Of a DNA stretch of 64,000 nt, positions 1 through 9,612 are shown piece by piece (within the stretch, counting starts at the first letter, position 1; every line of letters starts with the position of its first letter). Below the pieces are notes generated by a model that ran no database searches, was not told the origin of the DNA, and was given only the letters and a program-made list of their open reading frames with translations. A program made the position numbers and the translations under genes. The DNA comes from Bacteroidota bacterium (GTDB taxonomy: Bacteria; Bacteroidota; Bacteroidia; AKYH767-A; OLB10), in NCBI GenBank assembly GCA_016722525.1, contig JADKJB010000013.1, forward strand, positions 123,101 through 187,100. Direction: 5' to 3'.

Positions 1-770
1 GGGAAGATGCCTTTTACCAGATGCTGGCACGAAATTTTGGATTTAATGTGAATGCCGATCCTTTTGAAATGGTAGCTCGTTGCTTGCCACGAAATTTGTT
101 GCTCAAACATGCCGATCAGCTGCACCAGGTAGAAGCATTGCTTTTTGGGCAAGCCGGATTTTTAGAGGGCGAGTTTATTGATAGCTGGCCTCAACTACTA
201 CAGAAGGAGTATGGTTTTTTATCTAAGAAATATGGTTTGCTTCCTCTTGATCGACATGTCTGGAAGCTCCTTCGCATGCGGCCGGCAAATTTTCCCACAA
301 TAAGGCTATCCCAATTTGCAACCTTGATTGCATCCGGCAAAATATCCTTTCAGCAACTTAAAGAGAAAAAAAATTCGAATGAAATAATGGAGGTTTTTGA
401 TATTTCAGCCTCTCCATATTGGAACAATCATTTTGTTTTCGACAAATCCACACGGTTTTCAAACCGACAAATGGGAGCGAGTTCTATTCATAATATCATG
501 ATAAATACCATTGCACCTTTTCTTTTTTACTTCGGTCAGCAAAGAGATGAGCAAACCTATACCGATCGTGCTTTTAGACTTTTGGAAATGCTGCCTCCTG
601 AAAAAAACCATGTTTTGCAGGAATTTAGTAAATATACCGTGCAACCACAAAATGCCTATTCCAGTCAGGCAATGTTGGGGCTTTTTAAGAATTTTTGTTC
701 TCAGAAAAAATGTTTAAATTGCGGCCTCGGAATTGAAATGCTGTATAAAAAAAATGAACAACCCGGTTGA
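1..770 (+). CDS. DUF2851 family protein, 3' part
   Basis: The reading frame is open from the first bases of the window (codon phase begins at position 3) and ends at a TGA at 768-770, so only the C-terminal ~256 residues are present. The stretches ARNFGFNVNADPFE, ALLFGQAGFL and the closing Cys-rich segment (CSQKKCLNCGLG) are typical of DUF2851, an uncharacterised cytoplasmic family widespread in Bacteroidota; its function is unknown. The last codons overlap the upstream part of the next frame, and a PspC-like gene starts inside its 3' end, so the two are probably co-transcribed. The first ATG in the window (21) is internal, not the real start. Family assignment is by recognition of conserved segments, not by a search. 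Confidence 0.85.
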   Translation, partial: EDAFYQMLARNFGFNVNADPFEMVARCLPRNLLLKHADQLHQVEALLFGQAGFLEGEFIDSWPQLLQKEYGFLSKKYGLLPLDRHVWKLLRMRPANFPTIRLSQFATLIASGKISFQQLKEKKNSNEIMEVFDISASPYWNNHFVFDKSTRFSNRQMGASSIHNIMINTIAPFLFYFGQQRDEQTYTDRAFRLLEMLPPEKNHVLQEFSKYTVQPQNAYSSQAMLGLFKNFCSQKKCLNCGLGIEMLYKKNEQPG

Positions 771-984
771 TAATATTAAAACTGTCTTTGAGCGACAAGC
801 TTTTGGAATATGTGAGTGGTGGGGTGAAAAATTAAGGATTCGGTCCAGTAATATTCGTATTTTTTTTATCTATGCCTCTTTCCTCACCATCGGATCACCA
901 TTAATTATTTATCTGATCATGGGTTTTGTAATGAATCTGCGTAAAATGGTAAAACGCCAACGTGGTAGTATTTGGGATATGTGA
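754..984 (+). CDS. PspC-domain small membrane protein
   Basis: A 76-residue protein of the PspC type, the family that includes the phage-shock membrane component. It has an N-terminal amphipathic stretch (VFERQAFGICEWWGEKLRI), one hydrophobic membrane segment (about residues 30-55, IFFIYASFLTIGSPL then LIIYLIMGF) and a short basic tail. The ATG at 754 is preferred over the one at 733 because homologs begin just before the FGICEWWGEKL block; the upstream start would add a Cys/Lys-rich leader encoded inside the DUF2851 gene. The start overlaps the DUF2851 stop by 17 bases, suggesting translational coupling. The linkage of DUF2851 and PspC recurs in Bacteroidota. Its role here (membrane-stress response or otherwise) is not shown by the sequence. 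Confidence 0.85.
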   Translation: MNNPVDNIKTVFERQAFGICEWWGEKLRIRSSNIRIFFIYASFLTIGSPLIIYLIMGFVMNLRKMVKRQRGSIWDM

Positions 985-1114
985 TTTGCTACCAATTTTA
1001 ATTCCATGTTAATCATACAATAACATTGAGCTATTGCGGAGTTGGTAACCTATAAGTAGTCAATTTATTTCAAAGTTACCACCGAATCAAACCATTGAAT
1101 GAACCATTGAATCC

Positions 1115-2038
1115 ATGAAAATATTAATCACAGGCTCTAACGGATTGCTTGGGCAAAAATTGGTCTATCAACTGTTACGAACTTCAGGCGTCGAATTAAT
1201 TGCTACTTCTTTAGGAGTGAACAGAGTTTCTTTGAAAAATGGTTATACCTACTATTCACTTGATATCACTAATAAGGATGAGGTATTAAAAGTGATTGAT
1301 GCTGTTCGCCCTGATTGTATCATTAATACTGCTGCAATGACTAATGTGGACGTCTGCGAGACGGATCAAATCGGTTGTGATGCTTTAAATGTCACATCGG
1401 TAAAATATCTGATAGAGGCTGCAAAAAAATATAAAACTCATTTTATTCATTTCTCCACTGATTTTATTTTTGATGGTGTTTCGGGTCCTTATAAGGAAAC
1501 AGATGTACCAAATCCATTAAGTTTTTATGGCGTTTCCAAAGCTGAAAGTGAAAAAATTGTAATGACTTCCGGGCTCGATTGGACTATTATCCGTACCAAT
1601 ATAATTTATGGCGTTGTGGATGATGTACAACGTTCCAATCTGGTTTTGTGGACCAAATTTTCTCTTGAACAGGGTAAATCGATTCATGTAATTACCGACC
1701 AATACAGGAGTCCTACCTTGGCTGAAGATCTGGCTGAAGCATGTATTGCTGCAGCATTAAAAAAGGCAACAGGAATTTTTCATGTATCAGGATCTGAAGA
1801 AGATATTGATAGCATAATTAATATTGTTAAAAAAATTGCAACTTTTTATGGACTTGATCAATCGTTAATCAAGCCTGTTACTTCTGCTGAATTAAATCAG
1901 CCAGCATTGCGACCACCGAAAACTGGTTTTATTCTAGATAAAGCCCGACTTGAATTGGGATACAAACCTCATTCCCTCATTGAAGGATTAAAAATTGTAA
2001 CCTCGCAACTTGAATCTAAAGCAATTGGAGGTAATTAA
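1115..2038 (+). CDS. RmlD-type NAD(P)-dependent sugar nucleotide reductase
   Basis: A 307-residue extended short-chain dehydrogenase of the dTDP-4-dehydrorhamnose reductase (RmlD) family. The Rossmann glycine motif is at the extreme N terminus (ILITGSNGLLGQKL, GxxGxxG). It is followed by IINTAAMTNVDVCE, the STDFIFDG segment carrying the catalytic Ser/Thr, and the active-site YxxxK (YGVSK, about residue 140). Such enzymes reduce 4-keto-6-deoxy sugar nucleotides for surface polysaccharides, but the family is functionally broad and no rmlA/B/C neighbour is present, so the substrate is not assignable. About 130 bases separate it from pspC, with a short tandem repeat (accattgaat) just before the start. 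It faces a tiny convergent gene only 9 bases away. Confidence 0.85.
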   Translation: MKILITGSNGLLGQKLVYQLLRTSGVELIATSLGVNRVSLKNGYTYYSLDITNKDEVLKVIDAVRPDCIINTAAMTNVDVCETDQIGCDALNVTSVKYLIEAAKKYKTHFIHFSTDFIFDGVSGPYKETDVPNPLSFYGVSKAESEKIVMTSGLDWTIIRTNIIYGVVDDVQRSNLVLWTKFSLEQGKSIHVITDQYRSPTLAEDLAEACIAAALKKATGIFHVSGSEEDIDSIINIVKKIATFYGLDQSLIKPVTSAELNQPALRPPKTGFILDKARLELGYKPHSLIEGLKIVTSQLESKAIGGN

Positions 2039-2047
2039 TTTAAAAGT

Positions 2048-2206
2048 TTATGCTGAAATTACTTTGGCAGCGGGATAGCGCTCTTTCCAAAACTTCAACA
2101 TTTCAATTTTACGGATGGTTATAGTGGTCCTCTCATCGAGTTGAACTTTAATTACAGGATGTTCTCCCAGTACTTTTACTTTCTTTCTACTTCTTGATGT
2201 TCTCAT
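2048..2206 (-). CDS. small conserved-looking basic protein, 52 residues
   Basis: A 53-codon frame (ATG at 2206-2204, TAA at 2050-2048). The protein begins MRTSRSRKKVKVLGEHPVIK and ends with KFWKERYPAAKVISA. It is strongly basic, has no signal peptide or membrane segment, and has a clean N-terminal Arg/Lys-rich tail followed by a probable two-strand/helix core (VIKVQLDERTTITIRKIEML). It looks like a real gene: it fills an otherwise empty gap, has a sensible composition, and the (K)V-x-V-x-L-D-x-R-T-x-I-T-x-R pattern resembles short uncharacterised proteins I have seen in Bacteroidota. I do not know its function; nucleic-acid binding is conceivable from charge alone. It ends 9 bases from the convergent reductase gene. 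Confidence 0.55.
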   Translation of the reverse strand: MRTSRSRKKVKVLGEHPVIKVQLDERTTITIRKIEMLKFWKERYPAAKVISA

Positions 2207-2492
2207 GTTACTTTGAATTATTCTATAATAATAAACAATTTTTTAATTGCTTTCGTATACTTTATTAAAATACTTTTCAGCATTTTCATCTTTAGTTCTG
2301 ATTCTTTGTTTATAAAAGAATGGAGATTGGGTTTGTAAATCAGAATATATTGATTTTTAAAGCCTTCTACTAAAAGTTTTGCTAAATTACCATCACTCAG
2401 TGAGTATTAGATGAAAAAATCTGCTGAATCTTACCATTAATTACAAAAACAAGTTAAGTCACTAATATTCAATATTATATATAAATTAGCTG

Positions 2493-2984
2493 CTAATCTC
2501 TGAAATTTATAAACTGGAGTGGTTGTTCAAAACCCGATTGTCGGACTACTGAAATCGCGTTTTGGAGGTCGTCAATCTTCTTCGCAGTCACTCTTATCTG
2601 GTCCTCCATGATTGAAGCCTGCACCTTTAAACCACTTTCTTTAATAGATTTAACAATTTTCTTGGCCAATTCCTTTTCTATGCCATCTGTAACTTTCACC
2701 TCTTTCCTAAGGAGGGCACCGGCTGCAACATGCTCTTTTCCAAAATCTAAGCACCCTGCGTCTAAACCTTGTTTCATGGTTCTTGATATAATAATGTCCT
2801 GTATTGCATCCATTCGCATGTCATTTTCCGTCAGTATCTTGATAACTAAAAGCTTTTTATCAAGTTCCACTTCAGTCTTAGAGCCATGGAAGTCGTAACG
2901 ATTTATAATCTCCTTAACGGCAGTATTTACCGCATTATCCAGTTTTTGGATATCAACTTTGCTTACAATATCGAAGGAAGGCAT
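2493..2984 (-). CDS. yajQ: YajQ family nucleotide-binding protein
   Basis: A 163-residue, full-length member of the YajQ/DUF520 family. These small cytoplasmic proteins have two ferredoxin-like domains; members in Xanthomonas and Pseudomonas bind cyclic di-GMP, and others bind nucleic acid. The family hallmarks are all present: MPSFDIVSKVDIQKLDNAVN at the N terminus, INRYDFHGSKTEVEL, DCLDFGKE-like GCLDFGKEHVAAG, KVQASIMEDQIRVTAKKIDDLQ, and the C-terminal QPLQFINFRD. The start is unambiguous because the family begins MPSFDIVS. It is monocistronic and divergent from the FG-GAP gene, with about 100 bases between the two starts. Whether this protein binds cyclic di-GMP is not shown. Confidence 0.95.
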   Translation of the reverse strand: MPSFDIVSKVDIQKLDNAVNTAVKEIINRYDFHGSKTEVELDKKLLVIKILTENDMRMDAIQDIIISRTMKQGLDAGCLDFGKEHVAAGALLRKEVKVTDGIEKELAKKIVKSIKESGLKVQASIMEDQIRVTAKKIDDLQNAISVVRQSGFEQPLQFINFRD

Positions 2985-3084
2985 ATAATTGAATTATAAT
3001 AATTTTGTAAATATTGAATATAAATGTAATGCTTTGCGTAAAATATTAACCATTCAGTACTTAAAATTAATTAATTTTGTGAAT

Positions 3085-5310
3085 ATGAAGACAATATCTA
3101 TATTTTTTGCGACTCTCTTGCTTTTAAGCACTTGCAAAAATGTTAATAGTCAAGGTCAATACGTGCCGGCCAATGATATTTCGGTTTCTATGTTTGGATC
3201 GGCTTTGAAAAATCCTTGGGTAGGTGGTTACAATGCTCCCATTTTTTCAGAAATTGATCTCAATGGAGATGGTATAAAAGATCTATTCATTTTTGATAAA
3301 GATGGTGACAGAGTTACCACCTACTTAAATACAGGTACCCCAAATACGGTCTCCTATGTTCACGCACCTGAGTATAAAAAGAAGTTTCCAAAAACACTTC
3401 ACGACTGGGTACTTTTAAAGGATTTTGATTGTGATGGGCGGGAAGATATTTTTACCTATTCCTATAGCGGTGGTATGACTGTTTACAGAAATGATTATTC
3501 GGTTCAGAATGGATTAAAGTTTAATCTCGCTTATACACTTGTTAATAGTAAATACGGCCCCATCACAGCTAATCTTTATGTTTCTGCTGTGAATCTCCCT
3601 GCGTTGGCTGATGTTGATTATGATGGTGATTTAGATGTTTTAACATTTCCTGTTTCCGGAAGTTTTGTAGAATATCATAAAAATAAAGGCAAAGAATATT
3701 TCAATAAATGCGATACGCTCGTTTTTGAAATCGAACAATCTTGTTTTGGTAATTTTGGACTTAGTGGCCAGTCAAATACCGGTATTCTTAATGTAGGATG
3801 TAGAATGGCGGAACCTCAACCTCCGGTCATTGATTCTGCATTGTTTCAAACTTTGCATTCGGGTTCTTGTATGATCGCTCTCGATATTGATGGTGATATT
3901 GATTATGATATTCTGAACGGAGATATCCTCGGAAATAACCTCTTATTGCTCTTTAACAACGGCACTTCTGGTACCGCTTCAATAACTGCCCAGGATACTG
4001 CTTTCCCATCGTATGATACTCCCGTGAATATGGTTACTTTTCCGGCACCCTATTATTTTGATGTAAACAATGATGGCAATAAGGATATGGTGGTCGCACC
4101 CTGCATCAGTGGTCCGGCTGAAAATTTTAATAATATTCTTTATTATAAAAATTTAACTAACAATAGTACCAACAACTTTAATTATCAGCAAAACAGGTTT
4201 CTTGCCGATGAAATGATTGAAGTTGGATCAGGCGCCAATGTTACTTTCGTGGATATTGATTCTGACGGATTAAAAGATATTATTGTTGGAAATTTTGGAT
4301 ACTATTCTGCAATCCTGCCTTTTGAATCAGGATTATCTTATTATAGAAATACAGGTACTGGTACTAACCCGGCTTTTGAATTGCAAACAATAGATTTCGA
4401 AAACTTTTTTTCCCTGCCTATTACCGGTATCGACCCTACTTTTGGTGATGTTGATAGTGATAATGATCTGGATCTTATGTTGGGGCAAACTGATGGGACA
4501 ATTATTTATTATACCAACACTGCAGGTCCTGGTATCCCTCCTGTTTATACTTTAACACAAGTTCAACTGACAAATAATTTTGGTGACTCTATCGATATTG
4601 GACAGGCAGCTTCTCCTCAACTGGTTGATGTAAATAAGGACGGAAAACTGGACCTGATTATTGGAAAAAGATCCAGTACCATCAGCTATTATGAAAATAC
4701 CGGAACTCCATTTGTTCCGCAATTTACTCTTGTCACAGCTAATTTTGGAGGAGTGAATGTGAATAATGCACAGAGTATTTATGGGTATAGCAACCCTGTG
4801 CTTTATGATAGTGCAGGAACCTATCAATTGTTAGTGGGATCTATAAGTGGATATATTTATCAATATAATAACATTGATGGAAACTTAAATGGAACATTTA
4901 ATCTTGTCGATTCCATGTATTACGACATTTATGAACCAGATCGCAGTACCGTTGATGTAGCAGATTTAAATGGCGATGGTAAAAATGAAATTTTAGTTGG
5001 AAATTATTCAGGTGGCATCACTCTTTATAGATGGGATAACTCTTCTTCTGTTCCTGAAGTGAACGCACCTATCAATTCTTTTAACGTTTATCCAAATCCT
5101 ACCTCCGGTGATTTGTTTATTAAGTTTAAATCATCCGCGGTTATAAAGCGTGATATTGCAATTTTTGATATTACTGGTCGTTTAATCGAAAACCTTACCT
5201 CAACTTCAAATGTTATAGTATTTGATGCCAAGAACTATGCAACCGGAGTTTATCACGTGCGTGTGATTGAAGGAACTGGAGTTAAGACTGAGAAGTTTGT
5301 AGTGAAGTAG
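3085..5310 (+). CDS. FG-GAP/VCBS repeat protein with T9SS sorting domain (copy 1)
   Basis: A 741-residue secreted protein. The start at 3085 is chosen because MKTISIFFATLLLLSTCKNVNSQ is a typical signal peptide; the frame is open upstream to 2989 but that extension has no leader character. The body holds at least eight FG-GAP/VCBS-type blades, each with a calcium-binding loop such as DLNGDGIKDLF, DVDYDGDLDVL, DVNNDGNKDMV, DIDSDGLKDII, DVDSDNDLDLM, DVNKDGKLDLI and DLNGDGKNEIL. This implies a seven- or eight-bladed beta-propeller. The last ~75 residues (VYPNPTSGDLFIKF ... GVYHVRV ... KFVVK) form a type A T9SS C-terminal domain, so it should be exported and anchored or released at the surface. 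A close paralog lies at 6860-9090. Ligand unknown. Confidence 0.92.
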   Translation: MKTISIFFATLLLLSTCKNVNSQGQYVPANDISVSMFGSALKNPWVGGYNAPIFSEIDLNGDGIKDLFIFDKDGDRVTTYLNTGTPNTVSYVHAPEYKKKFPKTLHDWVLLKDFDCDGREDIFTYSYSGGMTVYRNDYSVQNGLKFNLAYTLVNSKYGPITANLYVSAVNLPALADVDYDGDLDVLTFPVSGSFVEYHKNKGKEYFNKCDTLVFEIEQSCFGNFGLSGQSNTGILNVGCRMAEPQPPVIDSALFQTLHSGSCMIALDIDGDIDYDILNGDILGNNLLLLFNNGTSGTASITAQDTAFPSYDTPVNMVTFPAPYYFDVNNDGNKDMVVAPCISGPAENFNNILYYKNLTNNSTNNFNYQQNRFLADEMIEVGSGANVTFVDIDSDGLKDIIVGNFGYYSAILPFESGLSYYRNTGTGTNPAFELQTIDFENFFSLPITGIDPTFGDVDSDNDLDLMLGQTDGTIIYYTNTAGPGIPPVYTLTQVQLTNNFGDSIDIGQAASPQLVDVNKDGKLDLIIGKRSSTISYYENTGTPFVPQFTLVTANFGGVNVNNAQSIYGYSNPVLYDSAGTYQLLVGSISGYIYQYNNIDGNLNGTFNLVDSMYYDIYEPDRSTVDVADLNGDGKNEILVGNYSGGITLYRWDNSSSVPEVNAPINSFNVYPNPTSGDLFIKFKSSAVIKRDIAIFDITGRLIENLTSTSNVIVFDAKNYATGVYHVRVIEGTGVKTEKFVVK

Positions 5311-5335
5311 TTAAATTTTCAATTAAGTTTCATAA

Positions 5336-6780
5336 ATGAAGAACAATGTAATTATTGGAGTTATTGGCTTAGCTCTTGTTGTAAATATTTATTCAGGTTG
5401 TAAAAATGATCCTGAAGACCCCCAGCCAGCTTTTAACGACGGGTGCTATCCTCCTGCAGTAGCTGAAATAATAGTTAAGAAATGTGCTACTTCCGGTTGT
5501 CATAATACAATTAGTAAGGACGCTGCAAGCGGGTTAGATTTGAGTACATGGGAGAATATGTTTCTTGGAAATGGAAATGGTGCAACAGTGGTACCTTATC
5601 GTTCTGATCAAAGTACGCTATGTTATTTTACAAATTCGGATTCTGCTTTGGGGATTGTTCAATTACCCAATATGCCTTACAACGAAACTCCTCTTTCACA
5701 AGTGGAATCCTTACCATTAAAAATTGGATAGATGCCGGTGCTCCAAATTGCAATGGTTTTATTAAATTCTCAAACAACCCCAATCGAAGAAAGTTGTATA
5801 TAGCTAATCAGGGTTGTGATTTGGTTGGCGTTCACGATCCTTCTACAAAAGTAGTGATGCGCTACGTCGATGTTGGAAATAAGCCTGCAATTGAAGCCCC
5901 TCACGTTTTACGAATGTCTCCTGATGGACAATATTGGTATGCTGCATTTATATTTAGCGATGTGCTGCAAAAGTATAGAACATCTGATGATCAGCTGGTA
6001 GGTGAAGCGAATATTACTCAAGGATCCTGGAATACTTTTGCTATTTCACCCGATGGCACAAAAGCATGGGTCATTGATTTGTATTCTAACGGTAGGATTG
6101 CATACGTTGACTTGCAAACCATGCAGTTGCAGCTAATTTATCAGGATGGCTCTAATTTTGCTTCACCGCACGGGAGTGTAGTTAGTCCATCTGGTAATTT
6201 TCTCTATGTGACCGGTCAGGTTGGAAATGTAATCTATAAATGGGATGTTACAGATCCTATGAATCCAGAATATGATGTTTTAATTATTAATAACTCCGGA
6301 GGAGCTTCGGCCGATCCTCATAATATTACTTTTAGTCCCGATGGTTCTAAATACTTTCTAACTTGTCAGAATCGTGATGAAGTAAGAGTGTTTAATTCCA
6401 GCGATGATTCATTCATCAATGCAATTCCTGTAGGTGATTTTCCACTTGAGATGTCTGTTTCAGAATCTAAGGGGTATTTGTTTGTTACCAATGAAGAAAG
6501 CAATGATGTAACTGTAATAGATGTTAATACTTTGACCGTTGTGAAAACAATAGAAGTAGGTTATCAACCTCATGGATTAGCTGTTGATGAAATTGAAAAT
6601 GTAGTTTATATAGCCAATCGAAATACACCAACCAGCGGAGGTCCTGCACCTCACCATACTTCATCTTGTGGTGGAAGAAATGGGTATCTCACTATTATTG
6701 ATATGAATACTCTCGAACTGCTTCCCGGCTTTAAAATGGAACTTTCTGTTGATCCGTACTCCGTTATGGTCAGAAATTAG
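5336..6780 (+). CDS. Lipoprotein with cytochrome-c-like motif and YVTN/YncE beta-propeller (frameshifted)
   Basis: Two overlapping frames make one gene; restoring one base near 5706 (GTGGAA-TCC) gives a 481-residue protein. The N terminus is a lipoprotein signal ending IYSGC. Residues ~40-130 carry a heme-type motif CATSGCH (C-x4-CH) in the context usual for Bacteroidota 'cytochrome c' caps (IIVKKC...GCHN, then NWIDAGAPNCNG). The remainder is a YVTN/YncE beta-propeller with repeated blades (RKLYIANQGCDLVGVHDP, FLYVTGQVGNVIYKWDV, YLFVTNEESNDVTVIDV, VVYIANRN). Probable location: periplasm or outer surface. The C-x4-CH spacing is longer than CxxCH, so covalent heme attachment is not certain. It lies between the two FG-GAP paralogs, 25 bases after the first, suggesting joint expression. 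Confidence 0.8.
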
Positions 6781-6859
6781 ATTTTCTTATAGGCAATGCA
6801 CAAAATAGCTAAGTCAGATATTTCATAATTAATTTGTAAAGTTGAACTTTTTAATAAAC

Positions 6860-9090
6860 ATGAGAACCAAAACTTTTTTTATCATCTTCTTTTTTTGTTT
6901 TTCATCAGGTTTATGTTTGGGTCAAGGCAAGGTGAGTATATTCCTGCTACCAATATTGCTGTGTCAGCTTTTGGAAACGCTTTGAAAAATCCCTGGGTAG
7001 GTGGTTTTAATGCACCTGTATTTTCTGAAATTGATTTGGATGGCGACGGAATTAGGGACCTTTTTGTTTTTGACAAAGAAGGAAACAGAATTTCTACCTA
7101 CATAAATAACGGTGCGCCCAATACAGTTGATTATGTATTTGCTCCGGAGTATAAAAAGAAATTTCCTGCCGGCTTGCACGACTGGGTTTTACTCAAGGAT
7201 TTTAATTGCGATGGGAAAGAGGATATTTTTACATATTCTTATGGAAGTGGCATTACAGTTTATCGCAATGATTATTCTGTTCAGGATGGTTTGAAGTTTA
7301 CACTTCTTTATAATTTAATTTATTCTGTTTATCCGGTAGGTTATTATAATTTATATGTTTCTCCGGTGAATTTGCCTGCTTTGGTCGATGTGGATTATGA
7401 CGGAGATCTTGATATATTGACTTTCGCACTTAATGGTAGCTGGGTCGAATTTCACAAGAACTTGGGTAAAGAGTTATTCAATAAATGCGATACTCTGGTT
7501 TATACTATGGAACCTGATTGTTTCGGTAATTTTGGATTGAGTGCTAACTCAAATACAGCAATTCTAAATACAACCTGCCGTATAAATGGTTTATACAGTC
7601 CTTTCCCTGATTCATCAGCCCAGACAGCATTGCATTCAGGTTCATGCATGATTTCATTCGACATTGATGGCGATGGTGATAATGATTTGATGAACGGCGA
7701 CTTTCTGGGTAATAATTTATTGCAGCTCACAAATGGAGGAAGTGCAACAGCAGCTAATATAGTAAGTCAGGATTCTTTATTTCCTGTTTATAACACTCCT
7801 GTTGATATTTTTACGTTTCCGGCTCCTTATTATCTTGATGTGAATAACGATTCTCAAAAAGATCTTATAGTTGCTCCTTGCCTCAGTGGACCAACAGAAA
7901 ATTATAATAATATCCTCCTCTATAAAAATACAACTAACAATATAACAAATGTCTTTAATTACCAGCAAAACAGATTTCTGACTGAAGATGTAATTGAAGT
8001 GGGTGCAGGAGCAAATGTTACTTTCGTTGATATAGATGCTGATGGATTGAAAGATATTATAATTGGTAATTTTGGTTATTATTCATCCATACTTCCCTTT
8101 GAATCGGGATTGTCCTATTATAGAAATACAGGCTCTGCAACGGCTCCGGCTTTTGATTTGCAAACGATTGATTTCGGCAACTTTTTTTCATTGTCTGTAA
8201 CTGAAATTAAACCAACTTTTGGAGATGTGGATAGCGATAATGATCTTGACTTGTTGTTAGGGCAAACCGATGGTACTATTATTTACTATTCAAATACGGC
8301 AGGACCTGGAAATTATCCCATCTATAGTTTGGTTCAACCACAACTCACCAATAATTTTGGAATTCCTATTGATGTGGGTCAGTCATCCACTCCGCAACTA
8401 ATTGATGTGAACAGAGATGGGAAGTTAGATCTTATTATTGGTGAAAAATCTTCCAACATTTCCTATTATGAAAATACAGGAACCCCTTTTTCTCCGGTTT
8501 TCACACTTTTAAATCCAAATTTTGGAGGTGTTAATGTGAACAGTTACCCATTTTTATATGGATATAGTAATCCTATTTTATTTGACAGCGCAGGCACTTA
8601 TCAATTGTTTGTAGGTTCTACGAGTGGCTACATTTACTACTATAACAATATAGATAATAACCTGAATGGGAATTTTACGTTGGTGGACTCCATGTATCAA
8701 AATATCAATGAACCGCTCCGAAGCACAGTTGATGTAGCTGATTTAAACAACGATGGTGTTCTGGAAATTTTGGTTGGTAACTTTTCAGGTGGTGTTACTT
8801 TGTATAAATGGGAACAATCAACAGGTATACAGGATGGAAAAACTCCACCAGTTGTTGATTTTTCTGTTTACCCAAACCCAACGTCTGGCGATCTTTTTGT
8901 TAAATTTAAATCCTCTGCAATTATTGAACGAAATATTGCTGTTATAGATATCACTGGTAGGTTGGTAGAACAACGCAACTCATCATCCGGAGTGATTATT
9001 TTTGATACAAAAAACTATGGGAAAGGGATGTATCAGCTACGAATTATTGAAGGTAGCAATGTGAAAATCGGTAAATTTATTGTCAGGTAA
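6860..9090 (+). CDS. FG-GAP/VCBS repeat protein with T9SS sorting domain (copy 2, frameshifted)
   Basis: Paralog of the 3085-5310 gene, colinear over its whole length: both begin the mature part with NALKNPWVGG-type sequence, carry the same DxDxDG loops at the same spacing, and end in a YPNPTSGDL T9SS tail. The signal peptide (MRTKTFFIIFFFCFSSG) starts at 6860 but is out of frame with the body; one missing base near 6926-6931 (GGTCAAGGC-AAGGTGAG) reconciles them and gives 743 residues, almost identical in length to copy 1. The body frame alone is open from 6895. I read the break as a sequence error. It ends one base before the convergent protease gene. Function unknown; the pair may be receptors or adhesins differing in ligand. 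Confidence 0.88.
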
Positions 9091-9091
9091 T

Positions 9092-9529
9092 TTATAACCT
9101 AAAGGTGATTATTTTTTTGTCATAGTCAATAACCGCCTTGTACAGTTTTAAAATATCGCCACCAATTACGCCATCAATTGGTTTAAGTTTCATCATCGTA
9201 TAGGTTTCATTAACATGTGATAAATCCAAAAGCATCATTTTTTTATGAGGAAATTCCATATCACCAATGGTGAAGCCTTGAAAGTCTACCATATGACTTT
9301 CCATGGAATTGGTTCCCAGACCTGAAGAGAGTGATTCTGCTTTTTGAAAATCATCGTGCCCTATATATTTAGAAATACGGTTTTTATCAAAAATTGTTTG
9401 TGAGGCCCCGGTATCAATAATTAGATTAATTTTTTTATTTTTTATTTTTCCTGCAACAGAAATATGGCAACCCTCTTTGTCGATTTTAATTAGCTTTATT
9501 TTTATCAGAAACTTTTTCTTTTTTGCCAT
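9092..9529 (-). CDS. Retropepsin-like aspartic protease family protein
   Basis: A 145-residue protein with the clan AA catalytic signature: IDTGASQTIFD at about residues 40-50 is the single-copy D-T/S-G-A/S active site of retropepsin-like enzymes, which act as dimers. The flap region and the second conserved segment (DGVIGGDILKLYKAVIDYDKKIITF, about 118-143) match bacterial aspartyl-protease-like proteins ending with V-I-D-Y-x-x-x-x-I. There is no signal peptide; the N terminus is Lys-rich (MAKKKKF), so it is probably cytoplasmic. The substrate is unknown. It is downstream of mdh, separated by an intrinsic terminator, and converges on the FG-GAP copy 2 gene with a one-base gap. Confidence 0.85.
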   Translation of the reverse strand: MAKKKKFLIKIKLIKIDKEGCHISVAGKIKNKKINLIIDTGASQTIFDKNRISKYIGHDDFQKAESLSSGLGTNSMESHMVDFQGFTIGDMEFPHKKMMLLDLSHVNETYTMMKLKPIDGVIGGDILKLYKAVIDYDKKIITFRL

Positions 9530-9541
9530 AGTAAGTCCATT

Positions 9542-9574
9542 AAAAAAGGCACTCCGGAACTACCGAAATGCCTT
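9542..9574 (-). terminator. Intrinsic terminator after mdh
   Basis: Read on the minus strand, an arm GGCATTTCGG, a five-base loop and the arm CCGGAGTGCC form a ten-pair stem with two G-U pairs, followed directly by a run of six T. It sits about 40 bases beyond the mdh stop and just before the protease start, so it should end mdh transcription and partly insulate the protease gene. Confidence 0.8.
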
Positions 9575-9612
9575 CCATTATAATAGTAAAATTGTAATTT
9601 TTTTATTGAAAA

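Noticed and set aside
1074..1115. Tandem accattgaat repeat as an operator
   Set aside because: Only two imperfect copies in AT-rich sequence, too little to support a regulatory claim.
3072..3079. TAATTTTG as promoter of FG-GAP copy 1
   Set aside because: It matches the consensus but ends only five bases before the ATG, which would put transcription start at or after the start codon; with AT-rich sequence a chance match is likely.
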